Shown: positions 26,744-35,714 of the stretch, piece by piece
Layout: the number at the start of each line of letters is the position of its first letter
How positions within the stretch are numbered: position 1 is the first letter of the stretch
From: Roseibium aestuarii
GTDB lineage: Bacteria; Pseudomonadota; Alphaproteobacteria; Rhizobiales; Stappiaceae
DNA: 64,000 nucleotides
NCBI RefSeq assembly: GCF_008477545.1
Contig: NZ_VORA01000003.1
Coordinates: forward strand, 62,001-126,000
Direction of reading: 5' to 3'
Notes under the pieces: model-generated
What the model was told of the DNA's origin: nothing
What the model saw: the letters and a program-made list of their open reading frames with translations, nothing else
Database searches by the model: none
Program-made: the position numbers and the translations under genes

Positions 26744-27499
26744 TCAGGCCTCCGGTTCGATGACCAGCTGCATCCGGTCGGCGGCCATGCGCGTGCGGGT
26801 ATATTGCACCGGCCGCCCGTCCGGGGTCACGTTCACGCTGTCGAGGACCAGCACCGGCTGGCCGTCTTCCAGCCCGAGCTGGAGCGCATCCCCCCGTTCG
26901 ATCAGCTCGGCCGAAACCCGGGTGCTGCGGCGCGAATAATCATCGACGCCCGCGCGCGCCAGAGCCAGGGTGAAGGAATTCGTCTCCCCGTAGATGTCCG
27001 GCAGGTCGGGAAACCGCGACTTCTCGATCCAGCTTGTCGCCACGAGAACGGGAAGCCCGTCGACCACCCGCAGGGTCTCGATCCGCCAGAGAAGCGTGCC
27101 CACCGCAAGCTCCAGCTGCGCCGCCAGAAAGGCATCCGCCTCCTCCTCCGCGCAGCCGGTCATGCGGCCCGTGGGGGTCTTGTCCTGGGACGAGACGATT
27201 TCGGAAAACCGCGTGCGGCGCCGGATCGGATAGGAAATCGGCGCCGAGGCCACGAACGTCCCCCGCCCCTGATCGGCGCGCAGGATGCCATCCGCGATCA
27301 GCGCCGCGATGGCCCGCCGCACCGTGTGCCGGTTCACCTCGAACCGGGCGGCGATCTCCGCTTCCGTCGGCACACGGCCCCCCGCCTCATAGGTGCCTGC
27401 TGCGATTTCGGCCCTCAGCCATTCCGCGATCTGCCGCCACAAGGCGATGCCGGTGCCCCGGTCGATCCGGGCCTGATCCATTTTCAACGGTGTCGTCAT
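26744..27499 (-). CDS. phnF: GntR/HutC-family regulator PhnF
   Basis: A 251-aa regulator: N-terminal winged helix-turn-helix of the GntR type (WRQIAEWLRAEIAAGTYEAGG, EAEIAARFEVNRHTVRRAIAAL, GRGTFVA) and a C-terminal UTRA/HutC effector domain (GTLLWRIETLRVVDGLPV ... VTPDGRPVQYTRTRM). Divergent position next to the C-P lyase operon identifies it as PhnF, probably a repressor released by a phosphonate or phosphate signal. An in-frame ATG six codons downstream and a GTG ten codons upstream are alternative starts. The operator candidate lies in the 134-base divergent gap. Confidence 0.88.
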   Translation of the reverse strand: MTTPLKMDQARIDRGTGIALWRQIAEWLRAEIAAGTYEAGGRVPTEAEIAARFEVNRHTVRRAIAALIADGILRADQGRGTFVASAPISYPIRRRTRFSEIVSSQDKTPTGRMTGCAEEEADAFLAAQLELAVGTLLWRIETLRVVDGLPVLVATSWIEKSRFPDLPDIYGETNSFTLALARAGVDDYSRRSTRVSAELIERGDALQLGLEDGQPVLVLDSVNVTPDGRPVQYTRTRMAADRMQLVIEPEA

Positions 27500-27542
27500 G
27501 GGCGTGTCATCAAACCCCGCTACCACCAAGTCAACGAGAATA

Positions 27543-27562
27543 TTTGTCTATACAAATAGACG
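27543..27562. promoter_or_regulatory. Candidate PhnF operator (two overlapping dyads)
   Basis: ATTTGT-CTAT-ACAAAT (27543-27558) and GTCTAT-ACAA-ATAGAC (27547-27562) are two perfect inverted repeats that overlap by 12 bases. They lie between the divergent phnF and phnG genes. GntR/HutC regulators bind palindromes of this size containing a TCTATA or TATAGA core, so this is the best operator candidate for the operon. Confidence 0.6.
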
Positions 27563-27633
27563 ATTCGATGATTAGTTCAACCGGAATTCCCCTTGAGCGC
27601 CCCATGGCGCCGCCGACCGACGGACGAGAGCCC

Positions 27634-28143
27634 ATGCACCAGTCCCCTCAGGATGCCGCCCGGACTTCCCCGGGTGCAGACCCCGCCGCGCAAGATGGCG
27701 CAGGCGCCGATGACCGCCGCCGCATCATGGCCACCCTCGCCACCGCAGACGCGACCCGCCTCGGGGAACTCGCGGCCACCCTGCCCATGCCCACCGGCCA
27801 TGACCTGATCCGCCCGGCGGAAACCGGTCTCATCATGGCGCGTGGCCGCATGGGCGGCACCGGCAGCCCGTTCAACCTGGGTGAGGTCACGGTCACCCGC
27901 TGCGTGGTCCGCGTGAAATCCGGCGAAGTGGGCACCGCCTATGTGCTCGGCCGGGACAAGACCCATGCCCGCACCGCCGCCCTGATCGATGCCCTGTGGC
28001 AGAACCCGGTGCATCGCCCGGTCGTCGAGGCCTGCGTGATCACGCCGCTTGCCGAAGCGCGCGACCAGGCCCGCAACACCCTGCGCCAGGAAACGGCAGC
28101 CACCCGCGTCGACTTCTTCACCATGGTCCGGGGAGACAACTGA
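27634..28143 (+). CDS. phnG: C-P lyase subunit PhnG
   Basis: A 169-aa subunit of the PhnGHIJ core complex, which with PhnI transfers ribose triphosphate to the phosphonate. The PhnG pattern RPAETGLIMARGRMGGTGSPFNLGEVTVTRCVV is complete, and DKTHARTAALIDALW is present. The first 30 residues are an Ala/Asp-rich extension. I chose the ATG with GAGAG upstream; ATGs 10 and about 22 codons earlier are in frame. First gene of the operon; its TGA shares bases with the phnH ATG (TGATG). Confidence 0.93.
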   Translation: MHQSPQDAARTSPGADPAAQDGAGADDRRRIMATLATADATRLGELAATLPMPTGHDLIRPAETGLIMARGRMGGTGSPFNLGEVTVTRCVVRVKSGEVGTAYVLGRDKTHARTAALIDALWQNPVHRPVVEACVITPLAEARDQARNTLRQETAATRVDFFTMVRGDN

Positions 28144-28769
28144 TGACCGCATCCCCCAACCTGACATCCGCCGCCCTTGCCCCGGCCTTTGCCGACGCGG
28201 TGCATGATGCCCAGTCCTGCTTCCGCGTGCTGATGCAGGCCATGGCGCGCCCGGGCACCCTGCAGGCCTTCGATGCAGCCGCGCTTGTGCCCGAAGCGCC
28301 CCTGCCCGCAGCCCTTGCCGCCGCCGCGCTCACCCTGTGCGACTTCGACACGCCTATCTGGCTCGATGCGACGCTTGCGGCAAATCCCGCCGTCGCCGGC
28401 TGGCTGCGCTTCCACACCGGCGCGCCGATCACCAGCGATCCGGCAGAAGCCGCCTTCGCCTTCGTGGCCCGGCCCGAGTCCCTTCCCGCCCTTGCCGGCT
28501 ATGCCCAGGGCACGCTGGAATATCCGGACCGCTCCACCATGCTGATCCTCGCCGTGGAGAATGGTTCGCCGGCGCCGCAGGTCCGCCTCTCCGGCCCGGG
28601 CGTCCAGTCCAGCACCGACTTCGCAGCCGCCCCCCTGCCGCCGCGCTTCTGGCCGCAGATGATGGAAAACCACCGCCGCTTCCCCCGCGGCGTGGATGTG
28701 ATCTTCGCGGCACCGGCCGGCTTTGCCGCCGTTCCCCGCTCCACCGACCTGACGATCCTGGAGGCCTGA
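28143..28769 (+). CDS. phnH: C-P lyase subunit PhnH
   Basis: A 208-aa core-complex subunit. FADAVHDAQSCFRVLMQAMARPGTL is the diagnostic N-terminal segment; the central WLRFHTGAPI and the C-terminal FWPQMMENHRRFPRGVDVIF are also typical. PhnH is essential for C-P lyase although its exact step is not defined. The start codon overlaps the phnG stop by one base, indicating coupled translation. Confidence 0.94.
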   Translation: MTASPNLTSAALAPAFADAVHDAQSCFRVLMQAMARPGTLQAFDAAALVPEAPLPAALAAAALTLCDFDTPIWLDATLAANPAVAGWLRFHTGAPITSDPAEAAFAFVARPESLPALAGYAQGTLEYPDRSTMLILAVENGSPAPQVRLSGPGVQSSTDFAAAPLPPRFWPQMMENHRRFPRGVDVIFAAPAGFAAVPRSTDLTILEA

Positions 28770-28772
28770 GCC

Positions 28773-29909
28773 ATGTATGTTGCCGTCAAGGGTGGCGAAA
28801 AGGCCATCCGCAACGCCCACCGGCTGCTCGCCCGCCGTCGCCGCGGCCGCACCGATGTGCCGAGCCTCACCCTGGACCAGATCGCCGAGCAGATGGCCCT
28901 GTCCGTCGCCCGGGTCATGGGCGAAGGCTCGCTCTATGACGAAGCGCTTGCGGCCCTTGCCATCAAGCAGTCCCGGGGCGATCTGATCGAGGCCGCCTTC
29001 CTCATCCGCGCCTATCGCACCACCCTGCCGCGCTTTGGCTATTCCGAGCCGCTCGACACCGGCGCCATGCTCGTGGAGCGGCGCATCTCGGCCACCTACA
29101 AGGATCTGCCCGGCGGGCAGCTGCTTGGCCCCACCTTCGACTACACCCATCGTCTGCTGGACTTCACCCTTGCAGCCGAAGGCGAACCCGAGCTGGAAGA
29201 GGCGGAACGTGCGGCCCTGACCGACGAGGCCATGCCCCGTGTGACCGATCTCCTTTCCGAGGAAGGGCTCATGGAAGCCGATCCCCTGCCGGAAGAGGGT
29301 CACGTCGTTGGCGACCTGACCCGCGATCCCCTGTCCTTCCCCGCCGACCGTGACCTGCGCCTGCAGAACCTGGCACGCGGCGACGAAGGCTTTCTCCTGG
29401 CGCTGGCCTATTCCTCCCAGCGCGGCTATGGCCGCACGCACCCCTTCACGGGAGAAATCCGCTACGGCGCCGTCGAGGTGGAGTTCTTCGCCGAAGAGCT
29501 GGGCTTCACCCTGACCCTGGGCGAGATCCGGCTGACCGAATGCCAGATGGTCAACCAGTTCAACGGATCGGCCAAGAGCCCGCCGAAGTTCACCCGTGGC
29601 TACGGTCTGGTCTTCGGGCAGGCCGAGCGCAAGGCGATGGCCATGTCCATGGTGGACCGGGCCCTGCGCTGGGAAGAGCTCGGTGAGGAATTTACCGCCC
29701 CCGTGCAGGACACGGAATTCGTCCTCTCCCATTCCGACAACATCCAGGCCACCGGCTTCGTGGAGCACCTGAAGCTGCCCCATTACGTCGACTTCCAGGC
29801 CGAGCTCGATCTGGTGCGCCGCATGCGCAAGGAATGGTTCGCAGCCCGGGAACGGCGTGATGAAGAGCTGGGCCTTGCGGCCGGCAAGGATCAGGAGGCC
29901 GCAGAATGA
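28773..29909 (+). CDS. phnI: C-P lyase subunit PhnI
   Basis: A 378-aa catalytic subunit that exchanges the adenine of ATP for a phosphonate, giving alpha-D-ribose 1-methylphosphonate 5-triphosphate in the methylphosphonate case. MYVAVKGGEKAIRNAHRLL is the invariant PhnI start, and the QIAEQMALSVARVMGEGSLYDE and QRGYGRTHPFTGEIRYG segments are conserved. Length agrees with the family. A GGAGG lies within the end of phnH. Its last four bases overlap phnJ (ATGA). Confidence 0.96.
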   Translation: MYVAVKGGEKAIRNAHRLLARRRRGRTDVPSLTLDQIAEQMALSVARVMGEGSLYDEALAALAIKQSRGDLIEAAFLIRAYRTTLPRFGYSEPLDTGAMLVERRISATYKDLPGGQLLGPTFDYTHRLLDFTLAAEGEPELEEAERAALTDEAMPRVTDLLSEEGLMEADPLPEEGHVVGDLTRDPLSFPADRDLRLQNLARGDEGFLLALAYSSQRGYGRTHPFTGEIRYGAVEVEFFAEELGFTLTLGEIRLTECQMVNQFNGSAKSPPKFTRGYGLVFGQAERKAMAMSMVDRALRWEELGEEFTAPVQDTEFVLSHSDNIQATGFVEHLKLPHYVDFQAELDLVRRMRKEWFAARERRDEELGLAAGKDQEAAE

Positions 29910-30850
29910 GCGCCGATCGTCAGATGAACACCGGTCCCGACGAGGGCCACTACAACTTCGCCTATCTGGACGAACAGACCAAGCGGATGATCCGCCGGGC
30001 GATCCTCAAGGGGATCGCCGTGCCCGGTTATCAGGTGCCCTTCGCCTCCCGCGAGATGCCCATGCCCTATGGCTGGGGCACCGGCGGCGTGCAGGTGACG
30101 GCGGCGATCCTGGGCGCGGACGACCGGCTGAAGGTCATCGACCAGGGCTCCGATGACACCACCAATGCGGTGTCGATCCGCAATTTCTTCGAAAAGACCG
30201 CGGGCGTGGCCACCACGACCCGCACGGAAGACGCGACCGTGATCCAGACCCGCCACCGCATCCCGGAAGCCCCGCTGAGCGAGGAGCAAGTGCTGGTCTA
30301 TCAGGTGCCGATCCCCGAGCCCCTGCGCTTCCTCGAGCCGCGCGAGACCGAGACCCGCAAGATGCATGCACTTGCCGAATACGGCCTGATGCACGTGAAA
30401 CTCTACGAGGACATCGCCCGCAACGGCCACATCGCCACCACCTATGCCTATCCGGTGGAAGTGAACGACCGCTACGTGATGGATCCCTCGCCCACGCCGA
30501 AGTTCGACAATCCGAAGATGCACGAGATGGCGGCGCTTCAGCTTTTCGGCGCCGGGCGCGAGAAGCGCATCTACGCCCTGCCGCCCTACACCAAGGTCAA
30601 GAGCCTCGACTTCGACGACCACCCCTTCGAAGTGCAGCATTTCGACCGGCCCTGCGGCCTCTGCGGTGCAGAGCTCGTTTATCTCGACGAGGTGATCCTC
30701 GATGACAAGGGCGGACGCATGTTCGTCTGCTCCGACAGCGATTTCTGCGAAGACCGGCGCGCCAGGGGGCACGTCGGCGACATGGCCGCCGACCCGGCCG
30801 CCGCCAGCCTGACCGGCTCCGCTTCCACCAGTGCGAGGACACCCGAATGA
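29906..30850 (+). CDS. phnJ: C-P lyase catalytic subunit PhnJ (radical SAM)
   Basis: A 314-aa enzyme that cleaves the carbon-phosphorus bond by radical SAM chemistry. Four cysteines, Cys250, 253, 275 and 281, keep exactly the 3-22-6 spacing of E. coli PhnJ (Cys241, 244, 266, 272), so the cluster ligands and the active-site cysteine are present. The glycine thought to carry a radical lies in GYQVPFASREMPMPYGWG (Gly41 by alignment). An Ala/Ser-rich tail of about 25 residues follows. The gene overlaps phnI upstream and phnK downstream by four bases each. Confidence 0.97.
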   Translation: MSADRQMNTGPDEGHYNFAYLDEQTKRMIRRAILKGIAVPGYQVPFASREMPMPYGWGTGGVQVTAAILGADDRLKVIDQGSDDTTNAVSIRNFFEKTAGVATTTRTEDATVIQTRHRIPEAPLSEEQVLVYQVPIPEPLRFLEPRETETRKMHALAEYGLMHVKLYEDIARNGHIATTYAYPVEVNDRYVMDPSPTPKFDNPKMHEMAALQLFGAGREKRIYALPPYTKVKSLDFDDHPFEVQHFDRPCGLCGAELVYLDEVILDDKGGRMFVCSDSDFCEDRRARGHVGDMAADPAAASLTGSASTSARTPE

Positions 30851-31674
30851 CCAGCTCCGCCCTTCCGGACCGCGCCGAGGCCCAGGCCGCCGCCGCGACC
30901 GCAGACGAGCCGCTGCTGAAGGTCAGCGGCGTCACCCGCTACTATGGCGACCGCATCGGCTGCACGGACATCTCCTTCGACCTGTGGCCGGGTGAAGTCC
31001 TGGCCATCGTCGGGGAAAGCGGCTCCGGCAAGACCACCTTGCTGAACTGCCTGTCGACCCGCCTCGCCCCCACCGCCGGCGCCATCGAGTACCGCATGCG
31101 CGACGGCGCCATGCGCAATCTCTATCAGCTGACGGAGGCCGAGCGCCGCCTTCTCATGCGCACCGACTGGGGCTTCGTGCACCAGAACCCGGCCGAGGGC
31201 CTGCGTATGACAGTTTCCGCCGGCGCCAATGTGGGCGAACGGCTCATGGCGGTCGGCAACCGGCACTATGGCAACATCCGCGACACGGCAACCAGCTGGC
31301 TGGAACGGGTGGAAATCGCTGCCGACCGTATCGACGACCAGCCCCGCGCCTTCTCCGGCGGCATGCGTCAGCGCCTGCAGATCGCCCGCAATCTGGTGAC
31401 CCATCCCCGTCTGGTCTTCATGGACGAACCCACCGGCGGTCTGGATGTGTCGGTGCAGGCGCGCCTGCTCGACATGTTGCGTCGTTTGGTGGCCGATCTG
31501 GGCCTCTCGGTGATCATCGTCACCCATGATCTCGCCGTGGCACGGCTTCTGTCGCACCGCATCGTGGTGATGCGCCACGGCCGGATCATCGAGACCGGCC
31601 TGACCGACCAGGTGCTCGACGACCCGCGCGAGCCCTACAGCCAGCTCCTCGTTTCCTCCATCCTCCAGGCCTGA
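30847..31674 (+). CDS. phnK: C-P lyase ABC-type ATPase PhnK
   Basis: A 275-aa ABC ATPase with Walker A GESGSGKTT, signature FSGGMRQRLQIARNL, Walker B LVFMDEPTGGLD and switch IVTHD. Despite its transporter-like fold, PhnK binds the PhnGHIJ core and probably powers a conformational change instead of transport. The first 22 residues are an extension rich in Ala. Start by ATGA overlap with phnJ; a 10-base gap to phnL. Confidence 0.95.
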   Translation: MTSSALPDRAEAQAAAATADEPLLKVSGVTRYYGDRIGCTDISFDLWPGEVLAIVGESGSGKTTLLNCLSTRLAPTAGAIEYRMRDGAMRNLYQLTEAERRLLMRTDWGFVHQNPAEGLRMTVSAGANVGERLMAVGNRHYGNIRDTATSWLERVEIAADRIDDQPRAFSGGMRQRLQIARNLVTHPRLVFMDEPTGGLDVSVQARLLDMLRRLVADLGLSVIIVTHDLAVARLLSHRIVVMRHGRIIETGLTDQVLDDPREPYSQLLVSSILQA

Positions 31675-31684
31675 GGTCGCAACC

Positions 31685-32386
31685 ATGCCCGTCCGTCTCT
31701 GTCTCAACGCCGTGGCCAAGACCTTCGTCATGCATCTGCAGGACGGATTGTCCCTGCCGGTGGTGGCCAATGTGGATTTCTCGGTGAATGCCGGTGAATG
31801 CGTCGTGCTCGGCGGCCCCTCCGGCGCCGGAAAGAGCTCCATCCTGAAGATGATCTACGGCAACTACCGCTGCGACGAAGGCCAGATCCTCGTCGTCCGC
31901 AAGCCGGACGAGATCATCGACATTGCCCACGCCGCTCCCCGCCGGATGCTGGCCCTGCGCCACGACACCATCGGCTACGTCTCCCAGTTCCTGCGGGTCA
32001 TCCCCCGGGTGAGCGCCCTCGATGTGGTGGCCGAGCCCCTGCTGACCCAGGGCGCCGACGAGGAGACAGCCCGGGCGCGGGCCCGGGATCTCCTCTCCCG
32101 TCTGAATGTGCCGGAGCGCCTGTGGTCCCTGCCGCCCGCCACCTTCTCCGGCGGCGAACAGCAGCGGGTGAACATTGCCCGCGGCTTCATCGCCGACTAT
32201 CCCGTCCTGCTGCTGGACGAGCCGACCGCCTCCCTCGACGCTGCCAACCGCGCCGTCGTCGTGAAGCTGGTGGACGAGAAGAAGGCACAGGGCGTCGCCA
32301 TGCTGGGCATCCTCCACGATCAGGACGTGCGTGACCGCATCGCCGACCGGATCATCGACGTGACTGCCTTCCGTCCCGCAGCCTGA
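31685..32386 (+). CDS. phnL: C-P lyase ABC-type ATPase PhnL
   Basis: A 233-aa ABC ATPase: Walker A GGPSGAGKSS, signature FSGGEQQRVNIARGF, Walker B LLLDEPTASLD and switch ILHDQ. The motif KTFVMHLQDG near the start is distinctive of PhnL. It is required in vivo with PhnK and can bind the core complex as a second ATPase. It lies in the middle of the operon with short gaps on both sides. Confidence 0.94.
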   Translation: MPVRLCLNAVAKTFVMHLQDGLSLPVVANVDFSVNAGECVVLGGPSGAGKSSILKMIYGNYRCDEGQILVVRKPDEIIDIAHAAPRRMLALRHDTIGYVSQFLRVIPRVSALDVVAEPLLTQGADEETARARARDLLSRLNVPERLWSLPPATFSGGEQQRVNIARGFIADYPVLLLDEPTASLDAANRAVVVKLVDEKKAQGVAMLGILHDQDVRDRIADRIIDVTAFRPAA

Positions 32387-32395
32387 GAGCCGACC

Positions 32396-33025
32396 ATGAC
32401 CGCACCGAAGCTCGCCGAAACCGTCATTGATCCGACCGTCCACCTGCGCGAAGCCGAGGTCGGCCGGCGCTGCGAGGTGCTGCGCGAGACCCGGCTCGAA
32501 TACGCGACGCTGGGGGACTACTCCTACCTCGGCACCTTCTGCGAAGTGGCCGACTGCACAATCGGCCGCTTCACCGCCATCGCCAACCGGGTGCGGCTGG
32601 GAGCGCCGAACCACCCCATGGACCGCGCCTCCCAGCATCGCTTCACCTACACGCCGGAATATTACGAGGCGGGACAGCAGCGCGATGCGGGCTTCTTCAC
32701 GGAGCGCCGTGCCGCACGGGTCACCATCGGCCACGATGTGTGGATCGGTCACGCGGCCACCGTGCTTCCGGGCGTGACCGTCGGCGACGGCGCGGTGATT
32801 GCCGCAGGGGCCGTGGTCACCCGCGACGTCGCCCCCTACACGGTGGTCGGTGGCGTGCCCGCGCGGCCCATCCGCGAGCGTTTTCCCCCGGACATTGCGG
32901 CAAGTCTCGCCCGCATCCGCTGGTGGGACTGGCCGGAAGACCGGATCTTTGCTGAATTGCCAAGGTTCCAGTCCGCCGACATCCGCGCTTTCTGTGCGGA
33001 ATTCGACCCCGCCTTCACATGCTGA
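32396..33025 (+). CDS. Phosphonate-cluster hexapeptide-repeat acyltransferase
   Basis: A 209-aa left-handed beta-helix protein with hexad repeats such as [18 protein letters not shown] and [33 protein letters not shown], plus the usual His in [15 protein letters not shown]. This matches the phosphonate-associated acetyltransferase family found inside phn operons. It likely acetylates an aminophosphonate or a phosphoribosyl intermediate, as PhnO does in other bacteria, but the substrate is not known. The gene is in the operon immediately after phnL. No phnO is present, so it may replace it. Confidence 0.85.
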   Translation: MTAPKLAETVIDPTVHLREAEVGRRCEVLRETRLEYATLGDYSYLGTFCEVADCTIGRFTAIANRVRLGAPNHPMDRASQHRFTYTPEYYEAGQQRDAGFFTERRAARVTIGHDVWIGHAATVLPGVTVGDGAVIAAGAVVTRDVAPYTVVGGVPARPIRERFPPDIAASLARIRWWDWPEDRIFAELPRFQSADIRAFCAEFDPAFTC

Positions 33026-33123
33026 TGCGACCGTCATGTCTTCGACACGGTAGCCCCTTAAACCGCTGATCCTGCCGATTTCCGGCCGTGTCTGCCCAGC
33101 TTCGGATCCCCAAGAGCCCGTCC

Positions 33124-33879
33124 ATGCGCTACGCCCTCTATTTCGCCCTCGCCCGCACAAGCCCGCTCATGCAGCTGGGCAACGGCTGGCTGGGCCGCGA
33201 TCCCTTTGATGGCAAGGCTCTTTCCCAGCCCGCGATCCCCGGCATGGCACCGTCCCGCTTCGCCGAGCTGACCACCGATCCGCGCCGCTACGGCTTCCAC
33301 GGAACCCTGCGCGCGCCGTTTCACGTGAAGCCGGAAATCTCCGAGCAGGATCTGCTGAAGGCCGCAGTCGGCTTTGCCGCGCGCACGGCCCCCTTCACGA
33401 CGACAGGCTTCAAGGTGGCCGCGCTCGGCCGGTTTCTGGCGCTCGTTCCGGCAGCACCGGATGCAGCCCTGAACGGTTTCGCCGACGCCTGCGTGGAAGC
33501 CCTCGAACCCCTGCGGGCGCCCCTGTCCGATGCCGACCTGGCCCGGCGCCGCCAGAGCGCCCTGAGCCCGCGTCAGGACGCCCATCTCGTGGCCTGGGGC
33601 TATCCTTATGTCTTCGACGAATTCCGTTTCCACATGACCCTGTCCAACAAGCTCGAGGATGAGGGCGAGCGCGAGGCCCTGACCCGCGCGGCCGAGCGCC
33701 ATTTCGCCCCCGTCACCGGCACGCCCCTGGCCGTGGACAGTTTCGGGCTCTATGTGGAACCGGAGCGAAACGCCCCCTTCACGGTGCACACGCTCTTCTC
33801 CCTCTCCGGCACCGCCGGAACGTCTTCTTCCGCTTCCCCCCGACCGGCCGCCGACACGCCCCTTGCGAGGACCTCATGA
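33124..33879 (+). CDS. DUF1045 2H phosphoesterase-like protein of phosphonate operons
   Basis: A 251-aa member of DUF1045, a family found only in or near phn operons. It carries two HxTx-like motifs, HGTL (His59) and HMTL (His170), as in 2H phosphoesterases that open cyclic phosphates. The window has no phnP, the normal 5-phosphoribosyl 1,2-cyclic phosphodiesterase, so I infer that this protein may do that step; this is not proven. The ATG before RYALYFALARTSPL was chosen; the frame opens 12 codons earlier. Its end overlaps phnM by four bases (ATGA). Confidence 0.83.
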   Translation: MRYALYFALARTSPLMQLGNGWLGRDPFDGKALSQPAIPGMAPSRFAELTTDPRRYGFHGTLRAPFHVKPEISEQDLLKAAVGFAARTAPFTTTGFKVAALGRFLALVPAAPDAALNGFADACVEALEPLRAPLSDADLARRRQSALSPRQDAHLVAWGYPYVFDEFRFHMTLSNKLEDEGEREALTRAAERHFAPVTGTPLAVDSFGLYVEPERNAPFTVHTLFSLSGTAGTSSSASPRPAADTPLARTS

Positions 33880-35018
33880 CCTCTACGCCTGCTCTCTTCA
33901 AGAATGCCCGTCTGGTTCTGCCCGACAGCGAGCTGACCGGAACGCTGGTCGTCCAGGACGGCCGCATCGCCGACATTTCCCAGGCCACCCAGGTTCCCGG
34001 TCACGATTGCGACGGCGATTTCCTTCTGCCCGGTCTGGTCGAGCTGCACACCGACCACCTGGAAACCCACTATGCCCCCCGCCCCAAGGTGCGCTGGAAC
34101 CCGGTGGCCGCCGTCCAGGCCCATGACGCCCAGATCGCCTGCGCCGGCATCACCACCGTCTTCGACGCCCTGCGCGTGGGGATGGACGAGGACGCCGATC
34201 TGCGTGCGCCCGACATGCGCAAGCTGGCCGATGCCATCGAGACGGGTCTGGCGGAAAACCGTCTGCGCGCCGATCACTTCATCCACCTGCGCTGCGAGGT
34301 CTCGGCCCCGGACGTGATGGAGAGCTACGCCCTCTTCCGGGACGACCCGAAGGTTCGCCTGATCTCCCTGATGGATCACACCCCCGGTCAGCGCCAGTTC
34401 GTCTCTCTCGACAGCTACAAGGTCTATTATCAGGGCAAGCGCGGTTTCACCGACGCGCAGATGGACGCCTTCATTGCCGACCGGAAGGCCCGCGCCAGCA
34501 GCCTGGCTCCGGAACACCGCCGCCAGCTTTCCGCAGCCGCCCAGGCCCAGGGCATCGGCATTGCCAGCCACGACGACGCGACCGTTGCGCATGTGGAAGA
34601 AGCCGTCGCCCTGAAGACCGGCATCGCCGAATTCCCGACCACCATGGAGGCCGCTCAGGCCTCCCGCGCCGCCGGCATGGCCGTGCTGATGGGCGCCCCC
34701 AACGTGGTGCGCGGCGGCTCCCACTCCGGCAACATCTCGGCCAAGGCCCTTGCGGAAGCAGGCTGCCTCGACATCCTGTCCTCCGACTACATTCCGGCAT
34801 CCCTCATCCAGGCGGCCTTCCAGCTCGCCGACGAGGTGGAAGCGATCTCCCTGGCCGATGCCGTGGCCATGATCACGCGCACCCCGGCCCGCGCCATCGG
34901 CCTCGACGACCGGGGCAGTCTGGAAACCGGCTTGCGGGCCGATCTGGTGCAGGTGCGCATGGTCGGAAACGTGCCCATCGTGCGCGGCGTCTGGCGGGAA
35001 GGCCGCAGGGTCGCCTGA
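33876..35018 (+). CDS. phnM: RPnTP hydrolase PhnM
   Basis: A 380-aa amidohydrolase-superfamily enzyme that removes pyrophosphate from ribose-1-phosphonate 5-triphosphate before C-P cleavage. Metal ligands are visible in PGLVELHTDHLETH, then in MDHTPGQRQ, IASHDDAT and the late SSDYIP. Family length and the VRGGSHSGN segment are typical. The start overlaps the previous gene by ATGA; phnN follows after 15 bases. Confidence 0.95.
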   Translation: MTSTPALFKNARLVLPDSELTGTLVVQDGRIADISQATQVPGHDCDGDFLLPGLVELHTDHLETHYAPRPKVRWNPVAAVQAHDAQIACAGITTVFDALRVGMDEDADLRAPDMRKLADAIETGLAENRLRADHFIHLRCEVSAPDVMESYALFRDDPKVRLISLMDHTPGQRQFVSLDSYKVYYQGKRGFTDAQMDAFIADRKARASSLAPEHRRQLSAAAQAQGIGIASHDDATVAHVEEAVALKTGIAEFPTTMEAAQASRAAGMAVLMGAPNVVRGGSHSGNISAKALAEAGCLDILSSDYIPASLIQAAFQLADEVEAISLADAVAMITRTPARAIGLDDRGSLETGLRADLVQVRMVGNVPIVRGVWREGRRVA

Positions 35019-35033
35019 AGCGGGAGGGACATC

Positions 35034-35633
35034 ATGACCGATATCCTGTCCCCTGCCGGCCTTGATGCCGTCTCCGGAGGGCCCCTGCTCGGGCCCGGCC
35101 GGCTGGTGCTTGTGGTCGGCCCCTCGGGCGCGGGCAAGGACACCCTGCTCAACGGCTTGAGGGCCCGCCTCTCTGCCCGGCAGGACTGCGTCTTCGCCCG
35201 CCGGCTGATCACCCGCGACACGGACGGCGAGACCGAGGATCATGACAGCCTCGGCCACGACGAATACCGCCAGCTCTCCGGCTCCGGAGAGGTTGCCCTG
35301 TGCTGGGAAGCGCATGGCCATGGCTATGTCATCCCGAAGAGCTGCGACGCCCACATCACGGCCGGCCGCATGGTGATCGCCAACGGCTCGCGCCGCGCCC
35401 TGCCTCAGGCTCTGGCGAAATATGATGCGGTTACCGTGCTGCTGATCACGGCGCCGAAGGACGTTCTGGCCCAGCGGCTGGCCGCCCGTGGCCGGGAAAG
35501 CGAAGAGGAAATCCGCCGTCGCCTCGACCGATCGGATCTGGAAGTCTCCGGCGTTCCCCACGTGGTGCGCATCGAGAATACCGGCACCGTCGACCAGGGC
35601 GTCGACGCCATCATGGCCGCCCTCGGGCTCTGA
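35034..35633 (+). CDS. phnN: Ribose 1,5-bisphosphate phosphokinase PhnN
   Basis: A 199-aa P-loop kinase related to guanylate kinase. Walker A is GPSGAGKDTLL near residue 23, and the segment ARRLITRDTDGETEDHDS is the characteristic substrate-binding stretch. It phosphorylates ribose 1,5-bisphosphate to PRPP, returning the ribose unit used by C-P lyase to nucleotide synthesis. Last gene of the operon, followed by a hairpin terminator. The operon stops here with no transporter genes. Confidence 0.93.
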   Translation: MTDILSPAGLDAVSGGPLLGPGRLVLVVGPSGAGKDTLLNGLRARLSARQDCVFARRLITRDTDGETEDHDSLGHDEYRQLSGSGEVALCWEAHGHGYVIPKSCDAHITAGRMVIANGSRRALPQALAKYDAVTVLLITAPKDVLAQRLAARGRESEEEIRRRLDRSDLEVSGVPHVVRIENTGTVDQGVDAIMAALGL

Positions 35634-35671
35634 GCCCGCCAGACCCTTGCAAGGAACTGACACCCGAAGGG

Positions 35672-35706
35672 ATCCGGCGCGGAGGCTTCTCCGCGCCCGA
35701 AACCGG
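35672..35706. terminator. Hairpin terminator between phnN and asmA
   Basis: GGCGCGGAG, loop GCTT, CTCCGCGCC form a 9-bp stem; ATCCGG and CCGGAT can pair outside it. It sits between converging genes. Only short T-runs follow, so efficiency is uncertain. Confidence 0.6.
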
Positions 35707-35714
35707 ATTTGCCC

